From Chloroflexi bacterium UBA6077 (GTDB lineage: Bacteria; Chloroflexota; UBA6077): a stretch of DNA of 64,000 nt. How positions within the stretch are numbered: the stretch's first letter is position 1; each line of letters begins with the position of its first letter. This document shows, one piece after another, positions 26,597-34,154 of this stretch. The notes under the pieces were generated by a model that ran no database searches, had not been told where the DNA came from, and saw nothing but the letters and a program-made list of their open reading frames with translations. Both the position numbers and the translations under genes were made by a program. The DNA lies in assembly GCA_002436065.1 (NCBI GenBank), contig DIXP01000039.1, forward strand, positions 1 to 64,000, read 5' to 3'.

Positions 26597-26836
26597 GTGT
26601 TCTGTCAGAACGTCCGGCTCGTTTTCCCATCGCACCTGGTGACCCAGCCTGTCGTCTATAGGATGGGCAGGGAGTTCGATCTGGCTACCAACATTCGCCG
26701 CGCTAACGTCGCGAACGACCATGGGTGGGTCGTGCTGGAGCTGCAGGGACCCGAGGAGGACGTCCTGCGGGCACTTCGGTGGGTGCGGGATCTGGGGGTG
26801 TCGGTGGAGCTGCTCGACGGAGAGTTGCCCGATTGA
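26597..26836 (+). CDS. NIL-domain protein
   Basis: 79 residues from GTG 26597 (GGAGGGG about six bases upstream; the frame is open to 26534). The sequence VRLVFPSHLVTQPVVYRMGR ... DLATNIRRANV ... GWVVLELQGPEEDVLRALRWV is the ferredoxin-like NIL domain. The domain is known from methionine-transporter ATPases and from NIL/ferredoxin proteins linked to homocysteine formation in methanogens. Standing alone at the head of a sulfur-carrier operon, it may sense or handle a sulfur amino acid. Its stop overlaps the start of the next gene. Confidence 0.78.
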   Translation: MFCQNVRLVFPSHLVTQPVVYRMGREFDLATNIRRANVANDHGWVVLELQGPEEDVLRALRWVRDLGVSVELLDGELPD

Positions 26837-27141
26837 TCCGTGTAAGGCTTTCCAGCCCTCTTCACCGGTACGTCGAGGGCAATGCTGTGGTGGACGTTGC
26901 CTGCAACTCCCTGGTAGAGTGCCTGGAGGCGCTGGAGAGTCGCTTTCCGGAGCTGGCGGCGCAGTTGAGGGGCTCGGAGGGGACTCTCCGCCCGTCGGTA
27001 CAGCTCTATCTGAACGGCGAGAGCCTCCGATACCGGCCGTCCATGGATGCCCCGTTGCGGGACGGAGACGAACTGGTCATCATGATGCCGATCGCCGGAG
27101 GCTCGACGGCGTGCCGGCGGCCGCTGACCGCTGAAAGCTGA
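26833..27141 (+). CDS. Ubiquitin-like sulfur carrier protein (MoaD/ThiS/CysO type) with C-terminal extension
   Basis: 102 residues from TTG 26833, coupled to the previous stop (TTGA). The beta-grasp fold is evident: IRVRLSSPLHRYV, VECLEALESRFPEL, SVQLYLNGES, LRDGDELVIMMPIAGG. In carriers of this family the di-glycine is the last pair, and the final Gly is adenylated and thiocarboxylated. Here GG is residues 89-90 and twelve more residues follow (STACRRPLTAES), which must be removed first. The JAMM protease at 30230 is the obvious candidate. The extension's codons run into a GCTGA-rich repeat, suggesting the native stop was overwritten. Acceptor is probably cysteine or homocysteine synthesis rather than molybdopterin, from the neighbours. 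Confidence 0.82.
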   Translation: MIRVRLSSPLHRYVEGNAVVDVACNSLVECLEALESRFPELAAQLRGSEGTLRPSVQLYLNGESLRYRPSMDAPLRDGDELVIMMPIAGGSTACRRPLTAES

Positions 27142-27160
27142 TTGCTGACCGCTGATAGCT
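27123..27160. repeat. GCTGACCGCTGA-type repeat
   Basis: Two tandem, slightly diverged units of about 18 bases (GCTGACCGCTGAAAGCTGAT and GCTGACCGCTGATAGCT). The repeat supplies the stop codon of the sulfur carrier and the spacer before the next ribosome site. Confidence 0.65.
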
Positions 27161-27177
27161 ACAAGAGGAGGACTGCT

Positions 27178-28047
27178 TTGGCTCGTAATCTGTTGGCTGC
27201 TCTGGCGGAGAGACCGCTGGTGTGCGATGGGGCTATGGGCACCATGCTGATGGCCAGTGGGGTGGAATCCCGCGTGCCCGAGGAGATCAACCTGATTTCC
27301 CCGGACGTAGTCCGGAAGATCCATTTGGCGTACGTCTCGGCCGGAGCAGATGTGATCACCACCAACAGCTTTGGTGGTAACCGGCCGAAGCTGGCGAAGA
27401 GCGAGATGGAGGAGCTGCTGGGGCAGGTCAACCTGGAAGCTGCCCGGATCGCGCGCGAAGCCGCCGGAGACAGTCTGTTTGTGGCCGGCGACATCGGCTC
27501 CACCGGGGAACTCCTCGATCCGCTGGGCACCCTGGGCTACGATGCCGCCGTCGCCATCTTCCGCGAGCAGGCGGAGGCGCTGGCCGAGGGCGGCGTGGAT
27601 CTGTTCATCGTGGAGACGATGTTCGACCTGAACGAGGCACGGGCTGCCCTGGAGGGCGTGCACTCTACCGGGCTGCCGGTGATCTGCACGATGACCTTCG
27701 ACACTCGCGGCCGCACGATGATGGGGGTCAGCCCCGCCCAGGCCGTGGAGGTGCTGCGGGAGGGGGGAGCCGTTGCTGTAGGGGCCAATTGCGGAGTGGG
27801 CCCCGAGGAGACCCTCAAGTCCATTGAACAGATGCACCAGGCCGACCCAACGATCTGGCTAGCGGCCCAGCCCAACGCGGGCGTTCCCTCGATGCAGGGC
27901 GACAGGACGGTCTACAGCATCGACGCCGAGGGGATGGCGAGCTTTGTGCAAGGCTTCCTGGATCAGGGAGTGCGATTAATGGGCTCCTGCTGCGGCAGTT
28001 CGCCCGAGTTCACTCGGGCTATCGCTCGTGTGGTGAAGGGTACATAA
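27178..28047 (+). CDS. Homocysteine S-methyltransferase family protein
   Basis: 289 residues from TTG 27178, chosen for GAGGAGG six bases upstream; the frame opens at 27142 inside a repeat. Barrel motifs are CDGAMGTML at the start, ITTNSFGGNR, GDIGSTGELLDPLG and IVETMFDLNEARAAL. The zinc ligands are cysteines in GANCGVGP and GSCCGSSPEF. Members move a methyl group from betaine, S-methylmethionine or a corrinoid/folate donor to homocysteine, giving methionine. The short length means it is a single-domain enzyme, with no cobalamin domain. Its place between sulfur carrier and E1 suggests homocysteine made by the carrier system is its substrate; this is inference. Confidence 0.83.
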   Translation: MARNLLAALAERPLVCDGAMGTMLMASGVESRVPEEINLISPDVVRKIHLAYVSAGADVITTNSFGGNRPKLAKSEMEELLGQVNLEAARIAREAAGDSLFVAGDIGSTGELLDPLGTLGYDAAVAIFREQAEALAEGGVDLFIVETMFDLNEARAALEGVHSTGLPVICTMTFDTRGRTMMGVSPAQAVEVLREGGAVAVGANCGVGPEETLKSIEQMHQADPTIWLAAQPNAGVPSMQGDRTVYSIDAEGMASFVQGFLDQGVRLMGSCCGSSPEFTRAIARVVKGT

Positions 28048-29075
28048 TGCAGAAAGAGCTGGAGAGGTACTCGCGCCAGATCCTGTTCGCGGGAATAGGT
28101 GAGGAGGGCCAGGAGAAGATACGCGCCTCCAAGGTGCTGCTGGTGGGATGCGGAGCCCTTGGGAGCAACATTGCCAACACCATGGGTCGGGCGGGCGTGG
28201 GCCGGCTGACTATCGTGGATCGGGACTTCGTGGAGTTGAACAACCTGCAGCGGCAGGTGATGTTCGATGAGGAGGACGTAGCCCGAAGCCTCCCCAAGGC
28301 GGTGGCCGCCGCCGAGAAGCTGCGGAGGATCAACTCCCAGGTCGAGGTGGTGCCGGTGGTGGCCGACGTAAACCCGGGCAACGTCGAGCAGTTCGTGCGG
28401 GACGCCGATCTGGTGTTGGACGGCACCGACAACTTCGAGACCCGCTACCTGATTAACGACGCCTGCGTGAAGCTGGGAAAGCCCTGGGTCTACGGCGGGG
28501 TGCTGGCCAGCTACGGCGTCAGCATGACGATCCTCCCGGGGGAAACCCCCTGCCTGCGCTGCATCTTCATGGAGAGCCCGCCCCCAGGCACCACCCCCAC
28601 CTGCGACACGGCGGGGATCATCGCCAGCATCGCGGCGATGATCGCCAACATCCAGTGCACTGAGGGGTTGAAGTTGCTGGTGGGCGCCACCGACAGGGTG
28701 AACAGGGGAATGATCTGGATAGACCTGTGGGAGAACAGCTTCGAGAAGCTGTTGGGCAGCGAGAGGTCGGCCGACTGCCCCACCTGCGCGCATGGGAACT
28801 ACGAGTTCCTGGACGCGAGGGAGGGGACCCGAACCACCACCATGTGTGGGCGGCAGGCGATCCAGATAAGCCCGCGTAGCGCCCAGTCCGTCTCCTTCCC
28901 GGACCTGGCGTCTCGACTCCAGGGTGCCGGCAAGGTGCAGTACAACGAATACATGCTGCGCTTCCAGGTAGACGGCTACGAGCTGGTGGTGTTCCCGGAC
29001 GCCCGGACCCTGATCAAGGGTACCACGGAAGAATCGGTCGCCCGTACCCTGTACGCCCGTTACGTGGGGGCGTAG
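28047..29075 (+). CDS. ThiF/MoeB/HesA-type E1-like adenylyltransferase
   Basis: 342 residues, start overlapping the previous stop (TAATG). The nucleotide-binding core GCGALGSNIANTMGRAGVG is followed by VDRDFVELNNLQRQVMF (contacts to ATP and carrier) and LDGTDNFETRYLINDAC. Structural zinc is held by CLRC in ETPCLRCIF and CPTC in DCPTCAHG. A C-terminal ~75-residue stretch (LDAREGTRTTTMCGRQAIQI...) continues the domain seen in HesA-like members. It adenylates the C-terminal glycine of the sulfur carrier encoded two genes upstream. No rhodanese domain, so sulfur is delivered by another source, possibly sulfide. Confidence 0.9.
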   Translation: MQKELERYSRQILFAGIGEEGQEKIRASKVLLVGCGALGSNIANTMGRAGVGRLTIVDRDFVELNNLQRQVMFDEEDVARSLPKAVAAAEKLRRINSQVEVVPVVADVNPGNVEQFVRDADLVLDGTDNFETRYLINDACVKLGKPWVYGGVLASYGVSMTILPGETPCLRCIFMESPPPGTTPTCDTAGIIASIAAMIANIQCTEGLKLLVGATDRVNRGMIWIDLWENSFEKLLGSERSADCPTCAHGNYEFLDAREGTRTTTMCGRQAIQISPRSAQSVSFPDLASRLQGAGKVQYNEYMLRFQVDGYELVVFPDARTLIKGTTEESVARTLYARYVGA

Positions 29076-29099
29076 GCTCGAGCCGGGTTTCCACGAGAA

Positions 29100-29130
29100 G
29101 GCCCCACCGGAGCATTCATTCGGTGGGGCC
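29100..29130 (+). terminator. Terminator after the E1-like gene
   Basis: GGCCCCACCG (29100-29109) pairs with CGGTGGGGCC (29121-29130); ATTTG follows. It closes the NIL-carrier-methyltransferase-E1 operon. Confidence 0.75.
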
Positions 29131-29604
29131 ATTTGCCACCTCGACGTGACATAAATGCGCCCCACATTTCCGTGCATGGTTTGGCTGACCGCCCGCCGCT
29201 GATGAACCTTAACAAATAAAGCTGACACGGTATGGCTAACAGGCGTGTCCACACTGTGGGAGGGCGAGCCTCCTGGCGAGCCACCTGTTGGAGTCTGTCG
29301 CCTGCTCCCCCTACTGGACGGCTCAGCAGGAGCTTCGCCCTCCCGGGCAGGAGCTTCGCCCTCCTCGGGCTACTGTCAGGTTTATTTGTTAGCGACCATA
29401 AGGGTCCTATCCCCACAACCGGTCCCAGCCCGGTTTACCGGGCTTGAGCGTCTCAGACTGGCCCGTTCACGGCCAGGCGTCTCAGCACGCACGGCATGGT
29501 ATTGGCCGCCCGAACGCCAGCCGGCGGGCCTGGTTCGTTTACGGCCAAGCGTCGAGGTTGAGGCGTCCTAACACCTGCCTTGCCGTTCCTCCGGACATGC
29601 TGTA
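29131..29604. repeat. Intergenic block of degenerate repeats
   Basis: No gene is supported here. The stretch contains a tandem pair GCAGGAGCTTCGCCCTCC (about 29328-29366) with a partial inverted partner GGGAGGGCGAGCCTCCTGG (about 29260). Two related pieces CACGGCCAGGCGTCTCA and TACGGCCAAGCGTCGAGG (about 29468 and 29539) are also present. It looks like stacked remnants of short dispersed elements. Confidence 0.5.
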
Positions 29605-29612
29605 TTGTTGAG

Positions 29613-29640
29613 TTGGACAGTCGGGATTATCGATTACTAT
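29613..29640 (+). promoter_or_regulatory. Candidate promoter of the Rrf2 regulator gene
   Basis: TTGGAC (29613-29618), 16 bases, TACTAT (29635-29640), ending 12 bases before TTG 29653; the message would be nearly leaderless. The AT-rich ATTATCGATTACTAT across the -10 could bind the regulator itself. Confidence 0.4.
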
Positions 29641-29652
29641 GTTGGTGCTGCC

Positions 29653-30090
29653 TTGCGGATCTCCAGGAAGAGCGATTATGCCCTTAGGGCGATGATAGAG
29701 TTGGCCAGGAGCCACGGGGATCGCCCCCTTCAAACGGGGGAGATAGCCGCCCGCCGCTCAATACCTGAGTCGTTCCTGGAGCAGTTGCTCCCTGCGCTAC
29801 GTAAGGCGGGGATCGTGGCCAGCCTTCGTGGCCCGAGGGGAGGGCATTCCCTCGCCATCCCGCCTTCGGAGTTGACGGCGGGGGATGTGATGCGTGCGAT
29901 GGAAGGAATGCTGCTCGAGGTGGAGTGCAACTCCTCCGGCGCCCCCTGTGCATTGGTTGACGGCTGTGCCGTGCACGACATGTGGCAGGAGTTGAGGGCT
30001 GCGATGGAACAGGTTCTGGACCGGACCACGATCGAGGATCTGGCTGCCCGCGAAGCGGAGAAGCGGGGATCGGCAATGTACTACATATAG
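29653..30090 (+). CDS. Rrf2-family regulator with IscR-type cysteines
   Basis: 145 residues from TTG 29653, giving the canonical start RISRKSDYALRAMIELA; upstream frame to 29605 is promoter. The winged helix includes EIAARRSIPESFLEQLLPAL and GIVASLRGPRGGHSLA. Three cysteines in ECNSSGAPCALVDGC (spacing C-x6-C-x5-C) match the Fe-S cluster site of IscR rather than the cysteine-free CymR. It could thus report cluster or sulfur status. It lies between the two halves of the sulfur-carrier gene set, so these are its likely targets. The following JAMM gene is ~140 bases downstream. Confidence 0.88.
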   Translation: MRISRKSDYALRAMIELARSHGDRPLQTGEIAARRSIPESFLEQLLPALRKAGIVASLRGPRGGHSLAIPPSELTAGDVMRAMEGMLLEVECNSSGAPCALVDGCAVHDMWQELRAAMEQVLDRTTIEDLAAREAEKRGSAMYYI

Positions 30091-30229
30091 AGATGGGATC
30101 GATCGAGCCTGGCGCACGATCTGCGAAGGAGCAAGGCGAGAGGCATCAACGTTGCCGGTTGGACACGGTAGCGAGAGCCCTTGTGACCATGTCCGTAGAG
30201 TCTCGCGTCCGACAGGGGAAAGGAGTGGG

Positions 30230-30679
30230 ATGATGCTGGGTCGAAAACCGAAGGAGATGCGCCTGCCAGGGGGATTTCTTCGGGAGATCCTGGATCACGC
30301 TCATGAAGGCAGACCCAACGAGATCTGTGGGCTGATAGCGGGCCAGGGCGGCCAGGCGGTGAAGCTGTACAGGACGACCAATGACGATCCGAACCCCCGG
30401 GTGAGGTTCAACGTAGAGCCGATGGAGCTGCTGGATGCGCTGAGAGAGATGGAGGAGAAGGGTTGGGAACTCCTCTCCATCTACCATTCTCATCCCGCAA
30501 GCGAAGCCTATCCCTCCGCCACCGACGTGGGGCTGTGCCACTACGACAACGCTGTTTACATAATCGTCTCGCTTGCATACAGGGCGCCGCAGGTGCGCGC
30601 CTTTACGATCGATGGCGACCTGGTGACGGAAGTCGACCTCATCATTGACGAGGATGGCGTCCCCACAAGGGCTGCCTAG
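30230..30679 (+). CDS. JAMM/MPN+ metalloprotease (Mec+/HcyD-like)
   Basis: 149 residues from ATG 30230, with GGGGAAAGGAG upstream. All JAMM zinc and catalytic residues are visible: Glu in RPNEICGLIAG, then SIYHSHPASEAYPSATD (H-x-H-P ... S-x-x-D). Bacterial and actinobacterial relatives cleave at the C-terminus of ubiquitin-like sulfur carriers. In Mycobacterium, Mec+ releases cysteine from CysO, and in Wolinella HcyD trims HcyS. Both jobs fit here: the carrier at 26833 has a 12-residue tail after GG, and a cysteine synthase follows 78 bases downstream. Confidence 0.9.
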   Translation: MMLGRKPKEMRLPGGFLREILDHAHEGRPNEICGLIAGQGGQAVKLYRTTNDDPNPRVRFNVEPMELLDALREMEEKGWELLSIYHSHPASEAYPSATDVGLCHYDNAVYIIVSLAYRAPQVRAFTIDGDLVTEVDLIIDEDGVPTRAA

Positions 30680-30757
30680 GACCTGACTAGGCTGGTTTGG
30701 ACACGTAGGGCAGCGCTCTGCTCTGCACTACCTATCACTTAGAACGAGGAGGCAGGC

Positions 30758-31684
30758 ATGAGAGTAGCCAGCGACGTGACGGAGTTGATTGGCAAGACGC
30801 CACTCGTGAGACTGAATCGGGTGACTGAGGGGTGTGTCGCCACGGTGGTGGCGAAGCTGGAGAGCTTCAACCCACTCTCCAGCGTAAAGGACCGGATCGG
30901 CTTCAGCATGATCCACGAAGCGGAGGCCCAGGGGCTGATCAAGCCCGGCGAGACGGTGCTGGTGGAGCCGACCAGCGGCAACACCGGCATCGGCCTGGCC
31001 TTCGTTGCCGCGGCCCGAGGCTATCGCCTGATCCTCACAATGCCCGAGACGATGAGTGTAGAGCGGCGGCAGTTGGTGAAGGCGTTGGGAGCAGAAGTGG
31101 TGCTCACTCCTGGCTCCGAGGGGATGCTGGGGGCGGTGAAGCAGGCAGAGCAGCTGGTAGCCGAGACCCCCAATGGATGGATGCCCTACCAGTTCCAGAA
31201 CCCGGCCAACCCTAAGATCCACAGAGAGACGACGGCCGTGGAGATATGGGATGACACCGATGGCCAGGTGGACATCTTCGTGGCCGGAGTGGGGACGGGT
31301 GGCACCATCACAGGGGTGGGGCAGCTGTTGAAGGAGAGGAAAGCTGAGTCAAGGGTGGTGGCGGTCGAGCCGAAGGCTTCGCCGGTGTTGTCGGGAGGCA
31401 AGCCTGGACCGCACCGGATCCAGGGCATCGGCGCGGGGTTCGTGCCTGCTGTTCTGGACCTGGCTCTGCTGGACGAGGTCGTCCAGGTGGAGAACGATGA
31501 CGCGTTCTCCATGGCCAGGCGGCTTGCCAGGGAGGAGGGCCTCCTGGTGGGTATCTCCTCTGGCGCGGCAGCCTGGGCGGCGATCGAACTGGCGAAGCGA
31601 CCCGAAAACGCCGGCAGACTGGTAGTGGTGTTGTTCCCAGACACGGGCGAGCGCTACCTGAGCACCCCTCTGTACCAGGATTAG
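30758..31684 (+). CDS. Cysteine synthase (PLP, CysK/CysM family)
   Basis: 308 residues with GAGGAGG before ATG 30758. PLP lysine K44 is in LSSVKDRIG, the substrate loop is PTSGNTGIGLAF (72-83) and the phosphate loop GVGTGGTITGVG. The sequence otherwise reads like CysK (O-acetylserine sulfhydrylase). However, it is next to a JAMM protease and in the same block as a CysO-like carrier, the neighbourhood of mycobacterial CysM, which takes sulfur from the thiocarboxylated carrier and O-phosphoserine. Which donor is used cannot be decided from sequence alone. Confidence 0.93.
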   Translation: MRVASDVTELIGKTPLVRLNRVTEGCVATVVAKLESFNPLSSVKDRIGFSMIHEAEAQGLIKPGETVLVEPTSGNTGIGLAFVAAARGYRLILTMPETMSVERRQLVKALGAEVVLTPGSEGMLGAVKQAEQLVAETPNGWMPYQFQNPANPKIHRETTAVEIWDDTDGQVDIFVAGVGTGGTITGVGQLLKERKAESRVVAVEPKASPVLSGGKPGPHRIQGIGAGFVPAVLDLALLDEVVQVENDDAFSMARRLAREEGLLVGISSGAAAWAAIELAKRPENAGRLVVVLFPDTGERYLSTPLYQD

Positions 31685-31723
31685 TGACCGAGCCGCCGAC
31701 GTTCCGCCAACCCGAACCTGCCT

Positions 31724-31858
31724 CGTAGTGCAGGGCGCTCTGCCCTGCCACCCGTTGGCGTACACCGAATCGGCCGCATGGCCTACCCGCGCCTGGACAC
31801 ATGGCCAATGGGGCGGGTCAGGGCAACTGGACGGCAGGGCAGAGCGCCCTGCACTACG
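31724..31858. repeat. MITE-like element, copy 1
   Basis: A perfect 26-base terminal inverted repeat (31724-31749 and 31833-31858) bounds a 135-base unit. Each arm is itself a small hairpin (GCAGGGC-GCTCT-GCCCTGC). Internal words CCGTTGGCGTAC and CAGGGCAAC-GGACGGCAGGGC recur in copy 2 at 33126-33259. No coding capacity. Confidence 0.85.
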
Positions 31859-31951
31859 GATCGGGTGGAGCACCCAGCGCCACGGATCGGGTGGAGAGCC
31901 CTGCAGTACGGTCAGGCGCCCTCGTCCCGCATGCTGTCGTTCGGTCCTCGG

Positions 31952-31957
31952 TATAAT
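31952..31957 (+). promoter_or_regulatory. -10 element for mnmA
   Basis: A perfect TATAAT 54 bases before TTG 32012. No convincing -35 hexamer is at the right distance (TGCTGT is too close), so the promoter call rests on the -10. Confidence 0.4.
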
Positions 31958-32011
31958 TGAGCTAGTGGCTGAATAGCCAAATGTGTTGCTTCAAGCGAGA
32001 GGTGCGCAGGC

Positions 32012-33130
32012 TTGTCTGATCTGGTCGTCGTGGCTATGAGCGGGGGCGTGGATAGCTCCGTGGCCGCTGCTCTCTTGAAGGAGCAGGGTTACAGGGTGAT
32101 AGGGGTTACCCTGAATGTGTGGCCGGAAGAACTCTCAGTCGGTGTGGAGTCGCGCCACAGCGCCTGCTGCTCTCTTGACTCCGTGGGAGATGCACGGCGA
32201 GTGGCCGATCGGCTGGGGATTCCTCACTACACCCTGAACTTCCGCGACCTCTTCGAGAGCACTGTGATCCAGGACTTCCTGAAGGAGTATCGGAGGGGGC
32301 GCACCCCGAACCCCTGTGTTCGGTGCAACCGCTTCGTCAAGTTCGAGGCGTTGCTGGAGAGGGCGCTATCGTGGGGGGCGACCTGGCTGGCCACCGGCCA
32401 CTATGCGCGAGTGGGTCGATCGCCGGATGGTAGATTTAGCCTGGCCAAAGCGGCGGACCCGTCCAAGGACCAGAGCTATGCCCTCTGCTTTCTAACGCAG
32501 GAGCAGCTGGCTCATACCCTCCTCCCATTGAGCGAGCTAACCAAGACGGAAACCCGGGTGGTGGCGGCGCGGCTGGGGTTGCCCACCGCTGAGAAGCCCG
32601 ATAGCCAGGAGATCTGCTTCGTCCCCGGGAACTATGGGGATTTCCTCCGTCGACGCGTGCCGGAGGTGGTACGGCCGGGGCCTATCGTGAACCGTGGGGG
32701 TGATGTGCTGGGGACTCATCAGGGCATCGCCTTTCACACTGTGGGGCAGCGAAAGGGGCTGGGTATCGCTGCCGGCAGGCCGCTGTTCGTGGTGGAGATC
32801 GATCCGGAGCGGAACCGTGTGGTTGTGGGAGAGAGGGAAGATGCCTACTCCGGGGGACTGGTTGCCGAGGACCTGAACTGGGTATCGATGCCAGAGCCGG
32901 AGGGGCCGACCCGCGTTGGGGCGCGCATCCGGTATCGCTCTCCGGAGGTGGGAGCCACGGCGAAGGCTCAGTCGGACGGGACGCTGCTGGTCCAGTTCGA
33001 CGAGCCGCAGAGGGCCGTGACGCCTGGACAGGTCGTTGCCCTGTACCAGGGCGATGCCGTGATTGCCGGCGGAACGATCAGGAGAGCCATTAGCCAGCAG
33101 CCGGGCGCTCCGACGCAGTCCAATTCGTAG
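32012..33130 (+). CDS. mnmA: tRNA-specific 2-thiouridylase MnmA
   Basis: 372 residues. It thiolates U34 of Lys/Glu/Gln tRNAs using persulfide sulfur. Motifs: P-loop VVAMSGGVDSSVAAALL, catalytic cysteine in RTPNPCVRCNRFVKF, ATGHYARVG, DQSYALCFL, and the second catalytic cysteine in SQEICFVPGNYGDF. The C-terminal beta barrel ends GGTIRRA. Start TTG 32012 is the first residue of the usual N-terminus and has AGAGGTG upstream. Repeats flank it on both sides; its final bases touch MITE-like copy 2. Confidence 0.95.
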   Translation: MSDLVVVAMSGGVDSSVAAALLKEQGYRVIGVTLNVWPEELSVGVESRHSACCSLDSVGDARRVADRLGIPHYTLNFRDLFESTVIQDFLKEYRRGRTPNPCVRCNRFVKFEALLERALSWGATWLATGHYARVGRSPDGRFSLAKAADPSKDQSYALCFLTQEQLAHTLLPLSELTKTETRVVAARLGLPTAEKPDSQEICFVPGNYGDFLRRRVPEVVRPGPIVNRGGDVLGTHQGIAFHTVGQRKGLGIAAGRPLFVVEIDPERNRVVVGEREDAYSGGLVAEDLNWVSMPEPEGPTRVGARIRYRSPEVGATAKAQSDGTLLVQFDEPQRAVTPGQVVALYQGDAVIAGGTIRRAISQQPGAPTQSNS

Positions 33131-33259
33131 TGCAGGGACCTGTGCCCTGCAACCCGTTGGCGTACCCGCACATAACCCACCTGCCATAACCCCCCGCCTC
33201 CATACGTAACGGCGCGGGGCAGGGCAACAGGACGGCAGGGCACAGGTCCCTGCACTACG
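33126..33259. repeat. MITE-like element, copy 2
   Basis: A perfect 25-base inverted repeat (33126-33150 and 33235-33259) with the same ends (CGTAGTGCAGGG) and internal words as copy 1. The arm centres differ (ACCTGTG instead of GCGCTCT) in both arms together, so pairing is conserved. The left arm overlaps the mnmA stop codon. Confidence 0.85.
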
Positions 33260-33291
33260 CGTCAGGGCCGATTCACACATAGAGAGGTTCA

Positions 33292-34116
33292 ATGGACGAA
33301 CTGCACGCGAAACTCTACGAATTGAAGAAGACGCTTCGGGCGATGGGCAGTGTGGCGGTCGCCTACTCGGGAGGAGTCGACAGCACATTTCTGCTGAAGG
33401 TTGCACTGGACGAATTGGGACGGGATCGGGTTCTAGGCATTGTCGCCACCTCGGCCACCTATCCGGCCTCGGAGATGGAGGACGCCCGCACGCTGGCGGA
33501 GGAGATGGGGGCGCGGATACGGGTCGTGCAGACAGACGAGTTCTCCAATCCGGACTTCGTGCGGAATTCACCCGATCGCTGCTTCCACTGCAAGAGCGGA
33601 CTGCTCGACCTGCTCATTCCCATGACCCAGGAGTCCGGGCTGAGCCACCTGCTACATGGTGTGAACGCCGACGACCTGGGCGACTATCGGCCGGGCATCG
33701 CCGCCGCCAAGCAGAGGGGTGTTCGGGCCCCTCTCCAGGAAGTGGGGCTGACGAAGGGCGAGATCCGGCGGCTCTCTCGCGAGCTGGGGCTTCGGACGTG
33801 GGACAAGCCGGCCTACGCATGTCTTGCCTCCAGGATACCCTACGGCCAGCCCATCACCCGTGAGGCGTTGCTAAGCATCGACGCCGCCGAGGCATATCTG
33901 AGGGAGTTGGGTTTCCGGCAGGTGAGGGTGCGCCACCACGGTGAGGTGGCCCGGATCGAGGTGCCCAGGGATGAGATCTGTCGCCTTCTGGACGAGGGGC
34001 TCGCCGAGAGAGTGGTGACCAGGCTGAAGGAGGTGGGTTACCTCTACGTTACCCTGGACCTCCAGGGGTACCGCATGGGCAGCATGAACGAATCGTTCTC
34101 CAATATGCTAGCATAG
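33292..34116 (+). CDS. larE: ATP-dependent sacrificial sulfur transferase LarE
   Basis: 274 residues. PP-loop AYSGGVDSTFLLKVAL, then SATYPASEMEDA, RCFHCKSGLLDLL, HGVNADDLGDYRPG and KPAYACLASRIPYG. C177 in the last motif corresponds to the cysteine that LarE of Lactobacillus sacrifices to make the nickel-pincer cofactor. The extra CxxC (RCFHC) is common in homologues. LarB, LarC and LarA are not in the window, so the sulfur acceptor may be different here. GAGAGG precedes ATG 33292. It heads a likely operon with the selenoprotein gene and queG. Confidence 0.9.
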   Translation: MDELHAKLYELKKTLRAMGSVAVAYSGGVDSTFLLKVALDELGRDRVLGIVATSATYPASEMEDARTLAEEMGARIRVVQTDEFSNPDFVRNSPDRCFHCKSGLLDLLIPMTQESGLSHLLHGVNADDLGDYRPGIAAAKQRGVRAPLQEVGLTKGEIRRLSRELGLRTWDKPAYACLASRIPYGQPITREALLSIDAAEAYLRELGFRQVRVRHHGEVARIEVPRDEICRLLDEGLAERVVTRLKEVGYLYVTLDLQGYRMGSMNESFSNMLA

Positions 34117-34154
34117 CCGGGACCTACGATTCTACGCTGACGGAGGTAGCCACC

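Noticed and set aside
25248..26630. 460-codon minus-strand frame spanning cbpA and hsp20
   Set aside because: It crosses two confirmed genes and both promoters in a different frame; no motif.
27963..29252. 429-codon open frame on the minus strand
   Set aside because: Antisense to the E1-like gene and beyond; no recognisable domain.
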